38,512 bases of DNA from Mnemiopsis leidyi (taxonomy: Eukaryota; Ctenophora; Tentaculata; Lobata; Bolinopsidae): assembly GCA_000226015.1 (NCBI GenBank), contig JH155038.1, positions 89,477 to 127,988 on the forward strand, given 5' to 3'. Numbering within the stretch: the stretch's first letter is position 1; the number at the start of each line of letters is the position of its first letter. Position numbers and translations under genes: made by a program. A model generated the notes under the pieces. It had not been told where the DNA came from. It searched no databases and was given only the letters and a program-made list of their open reading frames with translations. Below are positions 19,472-31,187 of this stretch, in pieces.

Positions 19472-22400
19472 TCAGTTGTACACGTCGATTTCCACGAGGC
19501 AGCTCTTTCCGTCAGTTCCGAGAGAGAAGCCTGGCTCACAGGAACAAACCCCAGGAGGGGTGCAGATGTGTTTGCACCCATTGTTGTCAAACAGGCACAT
19601 GTTTTTAGCTGAGAGGAAGAACTATGGTTACTGGCCGGGTGAAGGCTCGGAGAATTGGAACAAATCGATCTCAAGTGATGTCAAAAACGGGAATTAATTG
19701 TTATTTTAATCTGAATATTGCAAGACTTCGGCGTCATGCAATATTCAACTGTAAGGGTTTGAATTAGACTGTGATGCCTTGGGATCATTTTGAACAATCT
19801 GCCAAAAACATTAACCTGTGTAAAAATCTATGGCAAAGTAACGCGGCCTGAGGACAGGTTCGAGCTAGTACACTTAATTTAGGGTAAGTGTCTTAAAGCT
19901 GTAGAAATCTGTAAATTTGCTTTCAAGGCAAGCTGATACTACTTAAAATCTTTTATCGTGTTAAAATTCTACATTATTATTGCACAATGTCCAATGTTCA
20001 TGTAATAAGACAAGGAGCAACTTTTGTTTTTGTCCAATAGTAATACTGATCAATACAGCGAAGTACTATAAGAGTTGCCGCTGCTGTTTTATTTCGATTA
20101 ATCCCATTAATCGAGGGTGCATCTGCTACATGGATGCGCCAATATCTAAGTCCCCAATTAATCTAAATCTGCCCGCTTTGGTTGCCCAACAAACTTGGTT
20201 ATCAGATTGCTGATCCTCATTTTGGAAAGTCAAACTCATCATGATATTAATGGAGTCAGTTGAAGGCCTGGTATAAAAGGCAAGACAATAGACAGAGACA
20301 CAGTTAGAACTAAGAAGTGCAATGTTGTTGTTTCTAACAGTTCTTCTACTAGCCACTGTTTCTCGGGCTAGATCTCATAATCAGGTATCGTAAAAGTTTT
20401 CTCAGAAAATTTAAGATTTTTTCGACAAATTTATCCTCTGGAGTCCAAAGTCGTCTCTCCTTGTAAAACTCGTATATGGAATACCCAATGATCATTAATT
20501 GATAATTAATAATATTTCACTGGAATTTAAGCATTTTATAGTTATTAAGTTGTTGAACAATTCTCAGAAGGTACGAGAGGATATGGGGAGTATGAAGGAT
20601 GTGGATGACACCCCACTGGAAGCTAACATGGAAGATCTAGAGGAACAGAAAGGAGGCCATACCGTCTACCGCAGAAACCAAGTAAGAACGTGGGACCATT
20701 TCGAGGTCAATTCTAAAACTTCTAGTCATTTGCTTGTCCCTAAAACGTGTAAACCAGCATAATTTTGAATCTACAGTATCCACGTCAACTGCTTTACAAA
20801 GAAAAGGCTTACAAATAAAACACTTAGGAGAACGTCGATCTGAACAGCCGTGTAGAGCAGAAGTAACTGAGAAACACAGCGACTAGATATACGGACAGCT
20901 TGCTTTGGCCGGGGAGTCGACAGAGACATACCACTGACGCTTATCTTCTCAGCATATGCCCAATTTTCTTGCGAAATGTGATGAAGGATAAGAAAGATGC
21001 CGCACAGTCAAATATGAGTATATTGCGACGAGTTTTTCATTATTTTGCATTTAAACGTGTGATTTCATTGGCTAAAAACTAAAAATATATATAACAAACA
21101 TGAAATTTGTCGGATAGTAGATACTTACGGCAGAAATCAGCAGATCTCCAATTAAGAGCAGATCCAATAGCATCCTCACACATTTGAGCGTAGGCACTAA
21201 CGATTTCGCACTTGCACGCCTCGTCATCTTGGCAGCGACATAAGTCCTAGAAGAGAAGGGTGAATTAGTGTTCGAGACAGAGCAGTCCATGATCACATTG
21301 AAGTTTGACAAACTTTTCAACGTTCCACTTGAAGAAGTACTTCAAGGTCTTTTTTCAAGTGAATTTTATGATTACAATCTCTAAAAATTCAGCAGTTGGA
21401 CGAATTGCTGGTAAAGATGGCGTTTAAAGACTATTCACCTGTTCACAACGCTCGATGAAGTGAATGGCGGGAAGGTCAGTGACACAGAAACTGAACTTCA
21501 CGTCAGTCAGAGCGCGTCTGCACGTGCCATAGTCCTCCAGGGAGGGTCTACATTGGGCGGGATCGTTGTACGCGTCCATGTTAAATCCGCAGCTCGGAAG
21601 TTTCCACTCCTGTTAGGAAGAAGTAGGGAGTTAGAGGGTGGCAATTGTATCATTACAATTTCATAGCGGTATATTTCAGAAGTCTGTAAGAAATTTATTA
21701 ACAAGCTACAATGTAATTAAGTCACAAGCTAAGTGTATAAAGCGAAGCCGAAAATTTGCACAGGTTATTACTATTCAGTAAGCAGACGACTTACTTGAAC
21801 CATAATTTGGTAGGTGGATGGAGTTAATCGGGTTTTCTTAAGGAGGTTAATTTCGTCCTTGTCGTTATCATTGTAGGTGCCGCACAGTCCTGTGATATCA
21901 ATGCTTGCCAAATCTCTACATCAAAAATGAAATAGAATTTGACTATCAGTAGGTTGCATCTTGTAAGGTAATTGCATTTCAACCACAAATTGTCAAACTC
22001 AAAGAACTTCAAAATTGAATTTGAAATGTTTACCAATGTCTATTGATTATTCGTACCCTTGGTTTTTCCGTGATAACGACTGTCCAGGCTGATTCTAGCG
22101 ACAGATTCGCCGTCCCAGCGCAGTTCTACTCCAACATCAAAGTCATAGACGTAGATCTGGTTCTCTTCAGTATTGTGCCTGGGAGACCAGCCTTGTAACT
22201 AAGTATTTGTAAAGAAAATATGCCAAGAATGCTATAGCGGGTGAGAGTGCCCCTCGCAGAATCCATGGTCTTGTCATACTTCACTCAAACTAATATTTCA
22301 CAGACTAACAGTAAGATTACATTGTTAGTGGTTTGGTCTCGTAAAACTTTTTTAAGGCTTCTTAAGATAACGTAAATTCGATCAGACTTTTTGTGGAAAG

Positions 22401-25400
22401 CAATCGTATAGTCGGTCTCTTAGCACTTTATATACAGTTATTTGAAAAATTAAGTTCAACCATCATTTTTGGTAAAAGAACTGTGACTAGCCACAACTAT
22501 GTTTCGCTGCAGAGAAAATGAAATTAAAGCACGCTCTGTCAGTTTGTTGCTCTAAATCCCCCGTTTTATGAGTCAGCAGGCTTTAAAACTGTTTCCCAAA
22601 TTAGACAACTCTTGAAGATGAAACCGTTCATCACTCATTATTTTGTCTCGCATCATCTCTCTATACTCATCTGAACATATGGATGATACATTGAGGAAGA
22701 AAGTCTTGATAATTCCTTGCTGCTGGCGAAACTCCAGAAGCCATTGATGAACATATTGATGGTATGCGAGAAGAGCTTGAAAAGAAAATTTTATCTTATT
22801 TCATGTTTCTGAAACAGGAACATGAAATAATAGAAAACGAACTGTCGTATTTAACCGTCAACCGACAATACTGAATCATCTGTCAGCAAAATTGGAGAGC
22901 AGCATCTCTTTCGTAAACAGTGCCCTATCTACAAGAAACCACATCCTGAAAGAAAAAGTGGAAGCAGCAGAACAGGACCTAGAATCTAGATGCTATAGAG
23001 TCTGAAGTAGATGAACTAAAGAGGAGCGGAGCTAGACTCGACAGTAACGGAAATTAGACCGTGCAGTCCTCCCCGGATCTTACTCGAACTTTACCCTGGA
23101 GGATATGGCATGGGGTAGTCTACAGTCTACACATGGCCGCAGTCGCTGCATGTAGTGGCTATGTTGTATAAGGAGGTGCAGGCACTCACGGAAATGTTGC
23201 AATGTTGCATTCCCAGGAACAACATGTAGGGACAAGTGTAGTGCCACAGTATACAAGAACTTTGACGCCACTGTTACTCTAATATTGGATATGTCAAGCG
23301 ACTTTACAAAGCCGGGAGTGGTGCTGGATTTTACTTTAACTATGGTTGTTGGCACACATTTAACTTTTCGGAACTAACACAAACATACGAAAGAATAATT
23401 GGCGGATAAGATTGTCTAGCATGATAGTGCTGCTGCAGGGAATGAAAAGTTATGAAATAGTGTCGGGAAATTTCATAATTTTGCTATCATATGATAGTAC
23501 ATTTCGTCATAAGCATTTTAGTTTTTGTTGTCATTAGAAAGTCGTCCATTAAAATTAATATTGGGTTATATTGGGTAAAAGCTGAAAACAAGGGCCTCGT
23601 TAAACATTCAAAGTACATAATAATTAAACAATAAGAATAGGACAGCGGGTATAAGAAATTAGTGAATATATTACCAGATTGATACAAATTCTGAGTTGTA
23701 AGGCAATGGTACGGATTTTCCCTCGAAGTTAACTTCTAGTCCCTGTCCGAGCTGAATCCTGTAGACAATTTATGATTTATGATAAACCTCAATGAAATAT
23801 TGCTGTTTTGGCTTGAAAATCTATACAGATATTAGAAATACTCTCATTTCCAAACTATTTCTGTCACTTAATCAATATAAAGAAGCTAGTTAGTGCGAGA
23901 TACAAAGTGTTAATCAACTGACCTTTTTCTGTTTTTGATGTCGAAGAAGCTGACATACATCAAACTAGTAGCCAACTCCCCAGAAGACTGCTCGGCAACG
24001 TAAGTGCCGTAAATCGCGAAATCCTGATCGAGAAAGTTAGATTGAGAAAAATCCCTTTTCAAGAAATGAAGCATTAGCTTAAATTATTGATTTATCGGAG
24101 AATTATCCTCTGTAATATTACTTATGTTGTTGGGAAGAAGCAGTTTCCAACAACATGAAAATTAAAATTTACCTGAATTCCAGATCGAAGGGCAAGGGGG
24201 TATGTGCAGCCATGAGCATCTGACTGGTAAGTGACGCCGTCAAATGTTTGGATATGATTGTGTCCGTAAACGTAACAAGTCGCAGCTGAAGCGAAAAATT
24301 TGTAGAATCTAATCGGATAATGAACGCAGGAAAATTCAAAAAATTTACCATAAAAGCTAATGGATCAAGTAATATGTAGTTCATTGTTACATACCCGGTA
24401 CAAAACCGTAGTAAGACTCAGGCTCCCCATGATTGCTCTCCAAATTGTCGGGACCGATCTCCTCCGTTGGGATCTCTTGGTAGTCCCGGGGCAAGAAGTT
24501 CTGTATCTGATCGTTATTCAGATAGGCACGCAGATTATCTGATGTCAGAGGGAAGAGTTAAAGATAGCGATGTAGTTATACTGTGTTAAATGTTGCGATA
24601 CGTTGGGTATTTGTGAATATCATGGCTTTATATGTGTGGCTAAAATTCGGTGATGGGACAGCTATCAGATTAACACCGCTAAAAGAGCCAATCTATCTAA
24701 TTCTATCCTTAAGTTTATAACCGAAGTGTTTGCAGAGTAAAAACATACCGTTGGCGACCTTCTGACCAATCCTATCGTAACAGTTGTTACTAATCCTCAA
24801 AGTTTCTGTGTACAGGCAGGAGTCTAACTCATCGCATAAACAGAGATTTTTTAGGCATTCCTGAAATAAAGTTTTAAACAGTAATCACTTTATTGTTTTA
24901 GAAACAAAATACTGACAAATAGGAGATGATATTTGCAAAATTTTTGTTTTAAATTCACTCACTTCCTGGTATCTTCTGGCAATTTCCTTGTCTCTCAGGC
25001 AGTTCACCTACAAAAACACCAAGTCAATATAATCATAACCAAGTCATTCGATATAATAATGGAGCTACATGTTGCAGATTGCAGAATACAAATCATAATT
25101 CCAGCACACAATATGTTGATTGGAACGTCGCAGTTAACAGAAGAACATTAAAAACGAAAATCTCCGTTAAAACGGATGGCATACCAGGCCGGGAGCAGCA
25201 TGTGTTACGGAGCACAATCTAGTCATGTAGTTCCTGTCACAGTTCCTCTCTCGTTCCTCCACCGAACTATCGGGCACGTGGTAGCAACCAGCAAGGGCCC
25301 AAGCTTTTCCAAATTCATGCGCCTGAAATGTGACATTTTGTCTTTAGGCACTCACTTTGCCTCCCCGTTTTCACAAGAAATGTGACATTTGAGTTTACAT

Positions 25401-27598
25401 TAAAATCCTACCCTGAGGATAGAGTGACATAATTGAAAACACTGATACTTAAACTGTTAAAGTGCAGTAATAATTTTAAGAGGGCCTCTAAAAGAGGGCT
25501 AAAATGTGGATCGAGAATCTAAATTTGAATTATTAGCTGAACTCACACTCAAGTCATCTTTTCCGTACGCATATTTGAGAGTGTTGTGTTCACCTTCAGC
25601 AGAACTGTCACTGTTGAACATGCCACACAGACCTAGAAAATTATTATGTTAAGATATTTTCCCATTCTTACATTATCACATCTTATAATTTTGTACAGTA
25701 ACATTTTTTTGAGTGAAATATAAACAATTTTGCATTATTGAGGACAACAGTCAAGGTCCATCATCGACTTTGTATAACTTTGTATAACTGCTAAGTAATC
25801 AAATTCAGATTTCAACCAGCTACTAACCCATAACATCGTTTCTATACCGCTCGTCCACCGCAATCTTTAGTTGTCCAGCAGGATCCCATCTAAGTATCAC
25901 TCCAAACTCCTCAGCCTCCGCGTAGATGTAGTGATCGTCCTGCCACACCACCATGTGCTTGTTTATCCTTGCCGGAGCGTCGTACCCTATACCCTGATAG
26001 TTTATATCGTAGTCTTCTCCCAGAACCAGTCTGATAAAGGTGGTGTAGTGAGTTGAGTTGTGAGTTTTGTAGTTAAGTATTTTCTTGCTCTAGAATCGGA
26101 AATAAAAAATAAGGGAATGCGTTGTTTTTGGTTTAACGACCAAAATTCAGTTAATCAAAGTTTTTCCTCAGGCATCTACATATTGGCTCTGGGGTTTAGA
26201 AAACACATTATGATAAAAGTAACAAACATTAAGAAATATGACAATTACTCACGAAGTTTTTTGAACGTAGACTGCGACCTCCTTCAGCCGATTGGCAAAT
26301 CTGCCGTCTCTATAGGAGTCGAACACTCCATACACAACCAAATCACTGATCGATCTGTCGATGGCTAGGGCGTAGGTGCAAGGTCCCGCCGTCAGGGTGT
26401 GCGTGTAATTGTCGAACGTTCTGATAGTTCCGCCTCCAATACTGCAGCTTCCCGCTATGGTAAAGCAGTATGATAAACTGGAAAAATGGCAAAAACCATA
26501 GAAACCTAGGTAACTAAAAAACTAGGTAGCAAAACCATATGAATAGGATGGCAGTGAAATAGCAGCAAAACTACACCTTCATTTTTCTCAGCAAGGTCTC
26601 AAGAAACCTGACTAACACAACAAAGTCAATCCGGATTGAGTTGAAATTTTGTTAGAATGCTGACTTACCCTCTTGAAAGGACGCCTGGCTGACGTAGCCA
26701 GTTTCCAGAGCTTCTATCATTCTCGCTTTACGCGGTCGCTCTGAGTTCTCAAAAATGTTCTGTAGCTCTTCCATCACTGCAAATGTTTGTTAGTTATGAC
26801 AACATGGCAAGCTAAACCAAGTTGATTGCTAACGCATTGGTTCATCCACGTTTCTTATTCAAAAGTCTCTGATTAGGAGCTTTCACTTGAGATTCGTAGC
26901 CAGTAAAATGGCAAAGGTTTGCATGATAAATAGGACGATAAATTTTGAAAATCCAATGTCCGATCCGGTCCGGTCAATTCTAATTTGGTTTGGTCTGGCC
27001 CAGATGCCAAAATCCCCATCCGGTCGGCTCCTATCTATGATCAACGATAATATTAATAAATGATTGTTTTCAAGAAATCATGATATTAACTTACTGGAAT
27101 CGTGTCCGCTCATAGCAAAGCAATATTTCCTCAGCTCTTTGATGTTCGAGCTCTCTCTGCATTTGTTCAACGTTTTCCTCTTGCATTTAAACCCGTCCAC
27201 CAGCTCACATCCTGGCAGAACATTTTCGACCTGACTCTCCCCACTGCGCTTTTTACTGGCTGAAAAAACGGCAAACTTTTATACCGCAGATTTCATATAC
27301 TAGTTAGGTTAACGAATATATCACATAAACGTTGTATGTTGAAACCGTGTAATAATAATAGACAATATGGGCAAGCATGGCATGGTCATCGACTTTATAG
27401 AACAAAACAGAAATGTCTTGTACAGTAAACACACTGAAAACCAAATAAGTCGAATAGACATTAACAGATGCAATTTTTATGATTACCTAAAATAGATTGA
27501 AAAGGTTTCAATAGTAAATTTCAATAAATTTATTTCCAAATGATAATCTTACCGAATACACAGACGAACAGAAATAGTGTAAGCGCAAGAAGCCTCAT
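19472..27598 (-). CDS. Secreted double-VWD + EGF protein, 756 aa, 18 exons
   Basis: Minus-strand exons: 27553-27598, 27095-27259, 26669-26776, 26253-26454, 25828-26087, 25547-25632, 25185-25322, 24963-25007, 24749-24860, 24395-24538, 24173-24285, 23923-24023, 23675-23758, 22057-22178, 21795-21913, 21439-21609, 21129-21246, 19472-19608. Every phase joins and the total is 2271 nt. Order: signal peptide MRLLALTLFLFVCVF; a Cys-containing linker (16-106); VWD 1 (about 107-300, CSIGGGTIRTFDNY to GLCGMFNSDSS); C8-like cysteines (CLCDELDSC); an acidic linker (388-435); VWD 2 (about 436-615, CYVYGHNHIQTFDG to GLCGTYNDND); a C8-like region (ERCEQDLCRCQ, ALNWRSADFC); and a final EGF-like module with the usual six-cysteine spacing (NNGCKHIC, CSCEPGFSLG). 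The GLCG motifs and cysteine sets indicate an extracellular, disulfide-rich protein able to multimerise, as VWF- and mucin-type VWD proteins do. The exact orthologue is not recognised. Confidence 0.88.
20272..20280 (+). promoter_or_regulatory. TATA box of the nested peptide gene
   Basis: TATAAAAGG lies 42 bp before the ATG at 20322. The expected start of transcription, about 30 bp downstream, would leave a 5' UTR of only about 20 bases. It is the best TATA box seen next to a gene in this window. Confidence 0.7.
20322..20818 (+). CDS. Small secreted peptide precursor, 72 aa, nested gene
   Basis: Three exons, 20322-20384, 20568-20681 and 20777-20818, are all in phase 0 with GT-AG introns of 183 and 95 bp. 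The signal peptide is MLLFLTVLLLATVSRA. An acidic middle (DVDDTPLEANMEDLEEQ) follows, then a dibasic YRR before a basic, tyrosine-containing C-terminus (NQYPRQLLYKEKAYK). The stop codon overlaps AATAAA (20814-20819). The gene lies wholly in the last intron (19609-21128) of the VWD gene on the other strand. An acidic propiece followed by a dibasic site and a short basic end is the usual layout of processed secreted peptides (neuropeptide, hormone or defence peptide). No cysteines remain after the signal peptide. I do not recognise the family. Confidence 0.68.
22580..23380 (+). pseudogene. Degraded coding remnant in a VWD-gene intron
   Basis: Broken plus-strand open segments include one coiled-coil-like stretch near 22869-22996 (LSAKLESSISFVNSALSTRN and KEKVEAAEQDLESR). 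Others are GSYSNFTLEDMAWGS near 23078 and a C-terminal piece near 23240-23375 (FDATVTLILDMSSDF), with stops and frame changes between them. The opposite orientation to the host gene and lack of introns suggest a decayed retrocopy. A TRIM-like origin for the coiled coil is only a guess. Confidence 0.35.
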
Positions 27599-29070
27599 CT
27601 TGCAAAACAACAATCAAATTCCCCATCTCTGCAGAGAGCAGGCTTTTCGGACACAGGTCACGTGGCATCCAGTATCGTGACAACGTGGTGTTGCCGTCCT
27701 CCAATCAGATACGACCTACTTGAGCTGCAGCCAATCCGCTTTAAAGAACACGGTAACGTGATCCTCTCGAGCTTCGTGAGTAGTCGGGCATGCAGATTAT
27801 TTTGAAGGAATCTGCTGTCTCACCAAAGTGTGAAACGTTTAGCGAGAATCCTGTTTGTCGTGCAGGGACTACTGGGTCCTGGACCGGAAAACTTGCTAAA
27901 ATAACACGATAAGTTGAGATTGGATTTACACAGGGAACATGGCGGAGAAGTTTAAAATTGCCTGTAAAGGTTATCCAGGTTATAGGCTACAACAATTTTA
28001 CGTTGGACATGCTTTTACGCTGGGTAGATCATTCACCTATGTAACGTGCCGGTCAGATGAAATTTGATTGATGATTTTTAATCTTAGGTTGTCATGATTA
28101 ATGCCGATTATGAGAAGTGGCCACTTATGATGTCTGCTAAATTCCACCTTTCAACTTCCAACGGCCACGGGAGATACAGAGTTCGTTAGTGGCACTTAAG
28201 AAGGATGGAAGTGCACCGAGATATTGATAAAGATGACTTCAGGGTGCAATGTTTTGGAGCGATACCTATATCTAACATCATGTACCGAATTGGGAAGTTA
28301 AATTTAAAAAGATTCGTGGTTTCTAATGATAGATAAAGAAAGGGTTGCAGAAGATCACATGTACCATAAGTTCTTCGTAGTCTCAACAGCAAACAGCGAT
28401 TTCAAGTTTGTCGTTGTTGAGCTGTTGTTAACCACAGTGTGCCTGACAAATGAGGGCGTGACTAATTAATACTACTCAAACTACCGGGACTTGGCTGGCC
28501 AAGTTCAGTTTAAAAAGAACCCAAAATTCGAAGGCAAGAAGTTACCTCAGGCCTAGTTGTCAATCAGCAACGATCGGCATAGAAGGGGCCGTAGAGAGAG
28601 CCGCGCAGTGCCCGGTAAAAGTGAGCTTGTACTGGAAGGGGACCTTCAGAGAACAGAGTTGTTGGAGAAAGATTTAGACAGTGACCGGTTATAAACCTGT
28701 TATCTCAGTGGAAATTTTGCATTCTACATGAATGTTGAAACGCATCCCATGAAATGCCGGTATAATATGCCGGATAAGGTCCATCTTTATATGCAAACAA
28801 AACTTTTACTGTTTTTTAACCCATGTTAAAAATTAAAATTAAGCATAACCATACATTGTGTAAATACACCTCATCACTGGCAATTGAGGATTTATGATTG
28901 AGGACAAAGAAAAATCGGGATCGGAAATTACTATCCGACATCGAAGGAAGTAACCAAATCGAGACTTCGTAATTCAATCAAATCATCAAAATTGAATAAA
29001 TCTAATATCTATTGTTTGAATGAAAATGAGAATTTGGAATTTGATAATTTAAGTCGTTAAATTAATTTAA
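27599..29070. other. Region upstream of the VWD gene, mostly unexplained
   Basis: The first hundred bases form the presumed promoter of the VWD gene; no TATA box is clear. From about 27960 to 28690 the plus strand has short phrases that read like protein (MAEKFKIACKGYPGYRLQQF at 27940, VVELLLTTVCLTNEG and NPKFEGKKLPQA near 28410-28550), separated by stops, with no splice-consistent model. It may be a decayed gene copy. Confidence 0.3.
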
Positions 29071-29358
29071 TTAAATAATAAGACGCACGTGCGCGCATGT
29101 ACTGAAACTTAAAATGCGCGTTCCATGTCGTACTCGGTGGCGGAGGATTCCTATAAAAATGTGACCGCGTCCACTCAGAACAGTCAAAAGAAGTTCATCC
29201 CAACTTTTCTTGCAGTCCAAATTAGTAAAAGCCGCAATTAGCAACGTCATCGACACGAAAGTCACAGCCGCCTTGATAAAAACAATTAATTGACTAACGC
29301 TATCACACAGTACAAAGTACATGTGGTTGAACATAAACGACGGAAATTGATCACTCAT
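29071..29358 (-). CDS. Possible small membrane protein, 95 aa
   Basis: A continuous minus-strand frame starts MSDQFPSFMFNHMYFVLCDS. It has one strong hydrophobic segment (VFIKAAVTFVSMTLLIAAF, about residues 26-44) and then a basic C-terminal half rich in Arg and His. It starts 92 bp past the PPCDC stop on the same strand. I do not recognise it. The membrane segment and lack of overlap with another gene favour it slightly over chance. It could also be one exon of a longer gene or a 3' UTR frame of PPCDC. Confidence 0.25.
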   Translation of the reverse strand: MSDQFPSFMFNHMYFVLCDSVSQLIVFIKAAVTFVSMTLLIAAFTNLDCKKSWDELLLTVLSGRGHIFIGILRHRVRHGTRILSFSTCAHVRLII

Positions 29359-29450
29359 TAAATAATTACAGTGTTACAAATCCGATTCAGATCTTTAGCC
29401 AACCAAGCTAACAGCCGCGGCATCATCGAGAGTTTAGACCATGTATCTGA

Positions 29451-30020
29451 CTAGCTTAGATAGCTAAGTTTATCTTTCACAAAACTGACTATATCTGGCA
29501 CTTCGCTCATGGCTCCAACACCAGTATCCCCACAAGCTAGGACTTTAGAAATTGGGCCAAGTCTGACATAGCCCCAGCTTTGTAGCAAGTCTGTCTGCTT
29601 GGATGTGATGGGATGTTGCCACATGGCTGTGTTCATGGCCGGACAGTACAGCAATGGTTTATTTTGATCCCACGCTCTGACAACACATGTAAGGAGATTG
29701 TCACAAATTCCGTTGGACATTTTTGCCATTGTGTTAGCATCACAGGGTGCTATAAGCATCATGTCAGCCCAACGTCTCAGCTCAATGTGGAGAACTTTGT
29801 CGCCGATATTGTGCCACGTTTCCCACTCGTCTTTGTCCGTGTACAATTCCACCGAGCTTGGAACTGCAGCTGGGTCGAAGAAGTGGAGAGCTCGAGAAGT
29901 GGCAACAAGTTTTATAGAAAGTTGGGGTAGTGAGGTAATAAGGAGTTGTATAAGTGAGGGGATCTTGATTGCAGCAACGCTACCCGTACAGCATACTAAC
30001 AAGTTCTGAGATTCTGACAT
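29451..30020 (-). CDS. PPCDC: Phosphopantothenoylcysteine decarboxylase, 189 aa, intronless
   Basis: Catalyses decarboxylation of 4'-phosphopantothenoyl-L-cysteine to 4'-phosphopantetheine, the third step from pantothenate to coenzyme A, using FMN; it is cytosolic and trimeric in the family. The flavoprotein-fold start is LLVCCTGSVAAIK. The catalytic-His motif is HIELRRWADMMLIAPCDANT. CDNLLTCVVRAWD is followed by the substrate-binding PAMNTAMW. The C-terminal ACGDTGVGAMSE holds the essential Cys of the clamp. The 189-residue length is normal and the frame is intact and uninterrupted. The ATG is preceded directly by an acceptor-like CAGTAG, so a 5' UTR intron or trans-splice may exist. An unbroken gene is unusual among its many-exon neighbours. 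Confidence 0.95.
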   Translation of the reverse strand: MSESQNLLVCCTGSVAAIKIPSLIQLLITSLPQLSIKLVATSRALHFFDPAAVPSSVELYTDKDEWETWHNIGDKVLHIELRRWADMMLIAPCDANTMAKMSNGICDNLLTCVVRAWDQNKPLLYCPAMNTAMWQHPITSKQTDLLQSWGYVRLGPISKVLACGDTGVGAMSEVPDIVSFVKDKLSYLS

Positions 30021-31180
30021 CTACTGTGGTCCTGCTAGAACGGATGTTAGAACAAAATAAAAATATCGACTTAAAACTTGCAAAGTTTCTGGAGCTGTTT
30101 TGATTGGAATTTGTTTTTGTAAATTTAAAAGTAAAAGACAAATTTAACTATCAAATACATGGCAAATTGAATTTATTCACAGCGATTAATGAGAAGTCAA
30201 ATATTTGAATCGCAATACCACATTTTTGAAAGGAAAACATTAAAATACAATTTGCAATTCCTCTCAACTTATTGAGCAAACCCTGTATACATGACCCTAA
30301 TATAGAATTTAGTAGTCATGAGTCGTCTGTCTACACGATTTGTTCGGTAAAAATGGGCACTTCTAAAAATAATTGCAAATAAATTGATGGTTTAACGTTA
30401 GTCTGTGACCAGTGAACAATCAATAAATCTAAAAATGACATCGTTGTTACTTGTGACACATACTGATAAAGTAATTCAACAATACGATTTAAAGTTTCTT
30501 ATTTTGATCATCACATCAGAGCATGAACGTAGTAGAGTTGCATGATTAATACTCTCAAGAACTGTGACAATAACGCCTTCATTAAAGATAAGATTTATGA
30601 TATCTTAAATTTTATTCACATTCCTCTCTAATTTTTTCGATTGTATTTCGTGAAATGTTTTGTGTAGAACTTTACTCTATTTTACTTCAGTGCAAATTTT
30701 AACAAAATATTTAACAACTTATATTGACCATTTCATGGCGATTCTTGAAATCATGATTTCCAAAGTAATATTTAAGCAAAATTTACAATTTGGACCCATA
30801 AAGAATACCACAAATAATTTTCAGGTTAAGAGTGAACTGAGCAGCCAACTGACTGTTTAGATAAAACCCGGCCCACGCAAAACACAAATATGTTTCACCA
30901 AGCGAACAGAGATTCCTGTGTTCACATGGAGTTACAAAATTGTTAATATATATAATACCAAGAAGAAATGCGTTTCCTCCCTGATCCTTGATAAACATAT
31001 CTACAGATGGTTTAGAAAATCCACTTTTACGAAAAAACATCCACTGCAAGTGACAACTTCAAGGAGGGTAATGTCGAAGTTATAATCATTATAGCCGTAT
31101 AATCATTATAGCTGTTCTTTTCTGTGTCTCGCACTCAGCATGGTCTGGGAGACTAGGGATATGGGACAGTGTGAACTACA
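30021..31180. other. AT-rich gap between PPCDC and DNAJA2, no gene seen
   Basis: There are no recognisable protein segments, inverted repeats or tandem repeats beyond simple AT-rich runs. It contains the 5' flank of PPCDC and the 3' flank of the convergently unrelated DNAJA2 gene on the same strand. Confidence 0.4.
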
Positions 31181-31187
31181 AGAAGAA

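Noticed and set aside
19363-19697. Open frames on the plus strand and an alternative minus frame over the EGF exon
   Set aside because: Only the minus frame reading MCLFDNNGCKHICTPPGVCS is in phase with the previous VWD exon and has EGF cysteine spacing.
28186-28392. 68-residue minus-strand frame
   Set aside because: No splice partners, domains or neighbours support it, and the DNA has many stops in surrounding frames.
29613-30009. Two plus-strand open frames opposite PPCDC
   Set aside because: They are shadows of the conserved PPCDC frame on the other strand and have no recognisable motifs.
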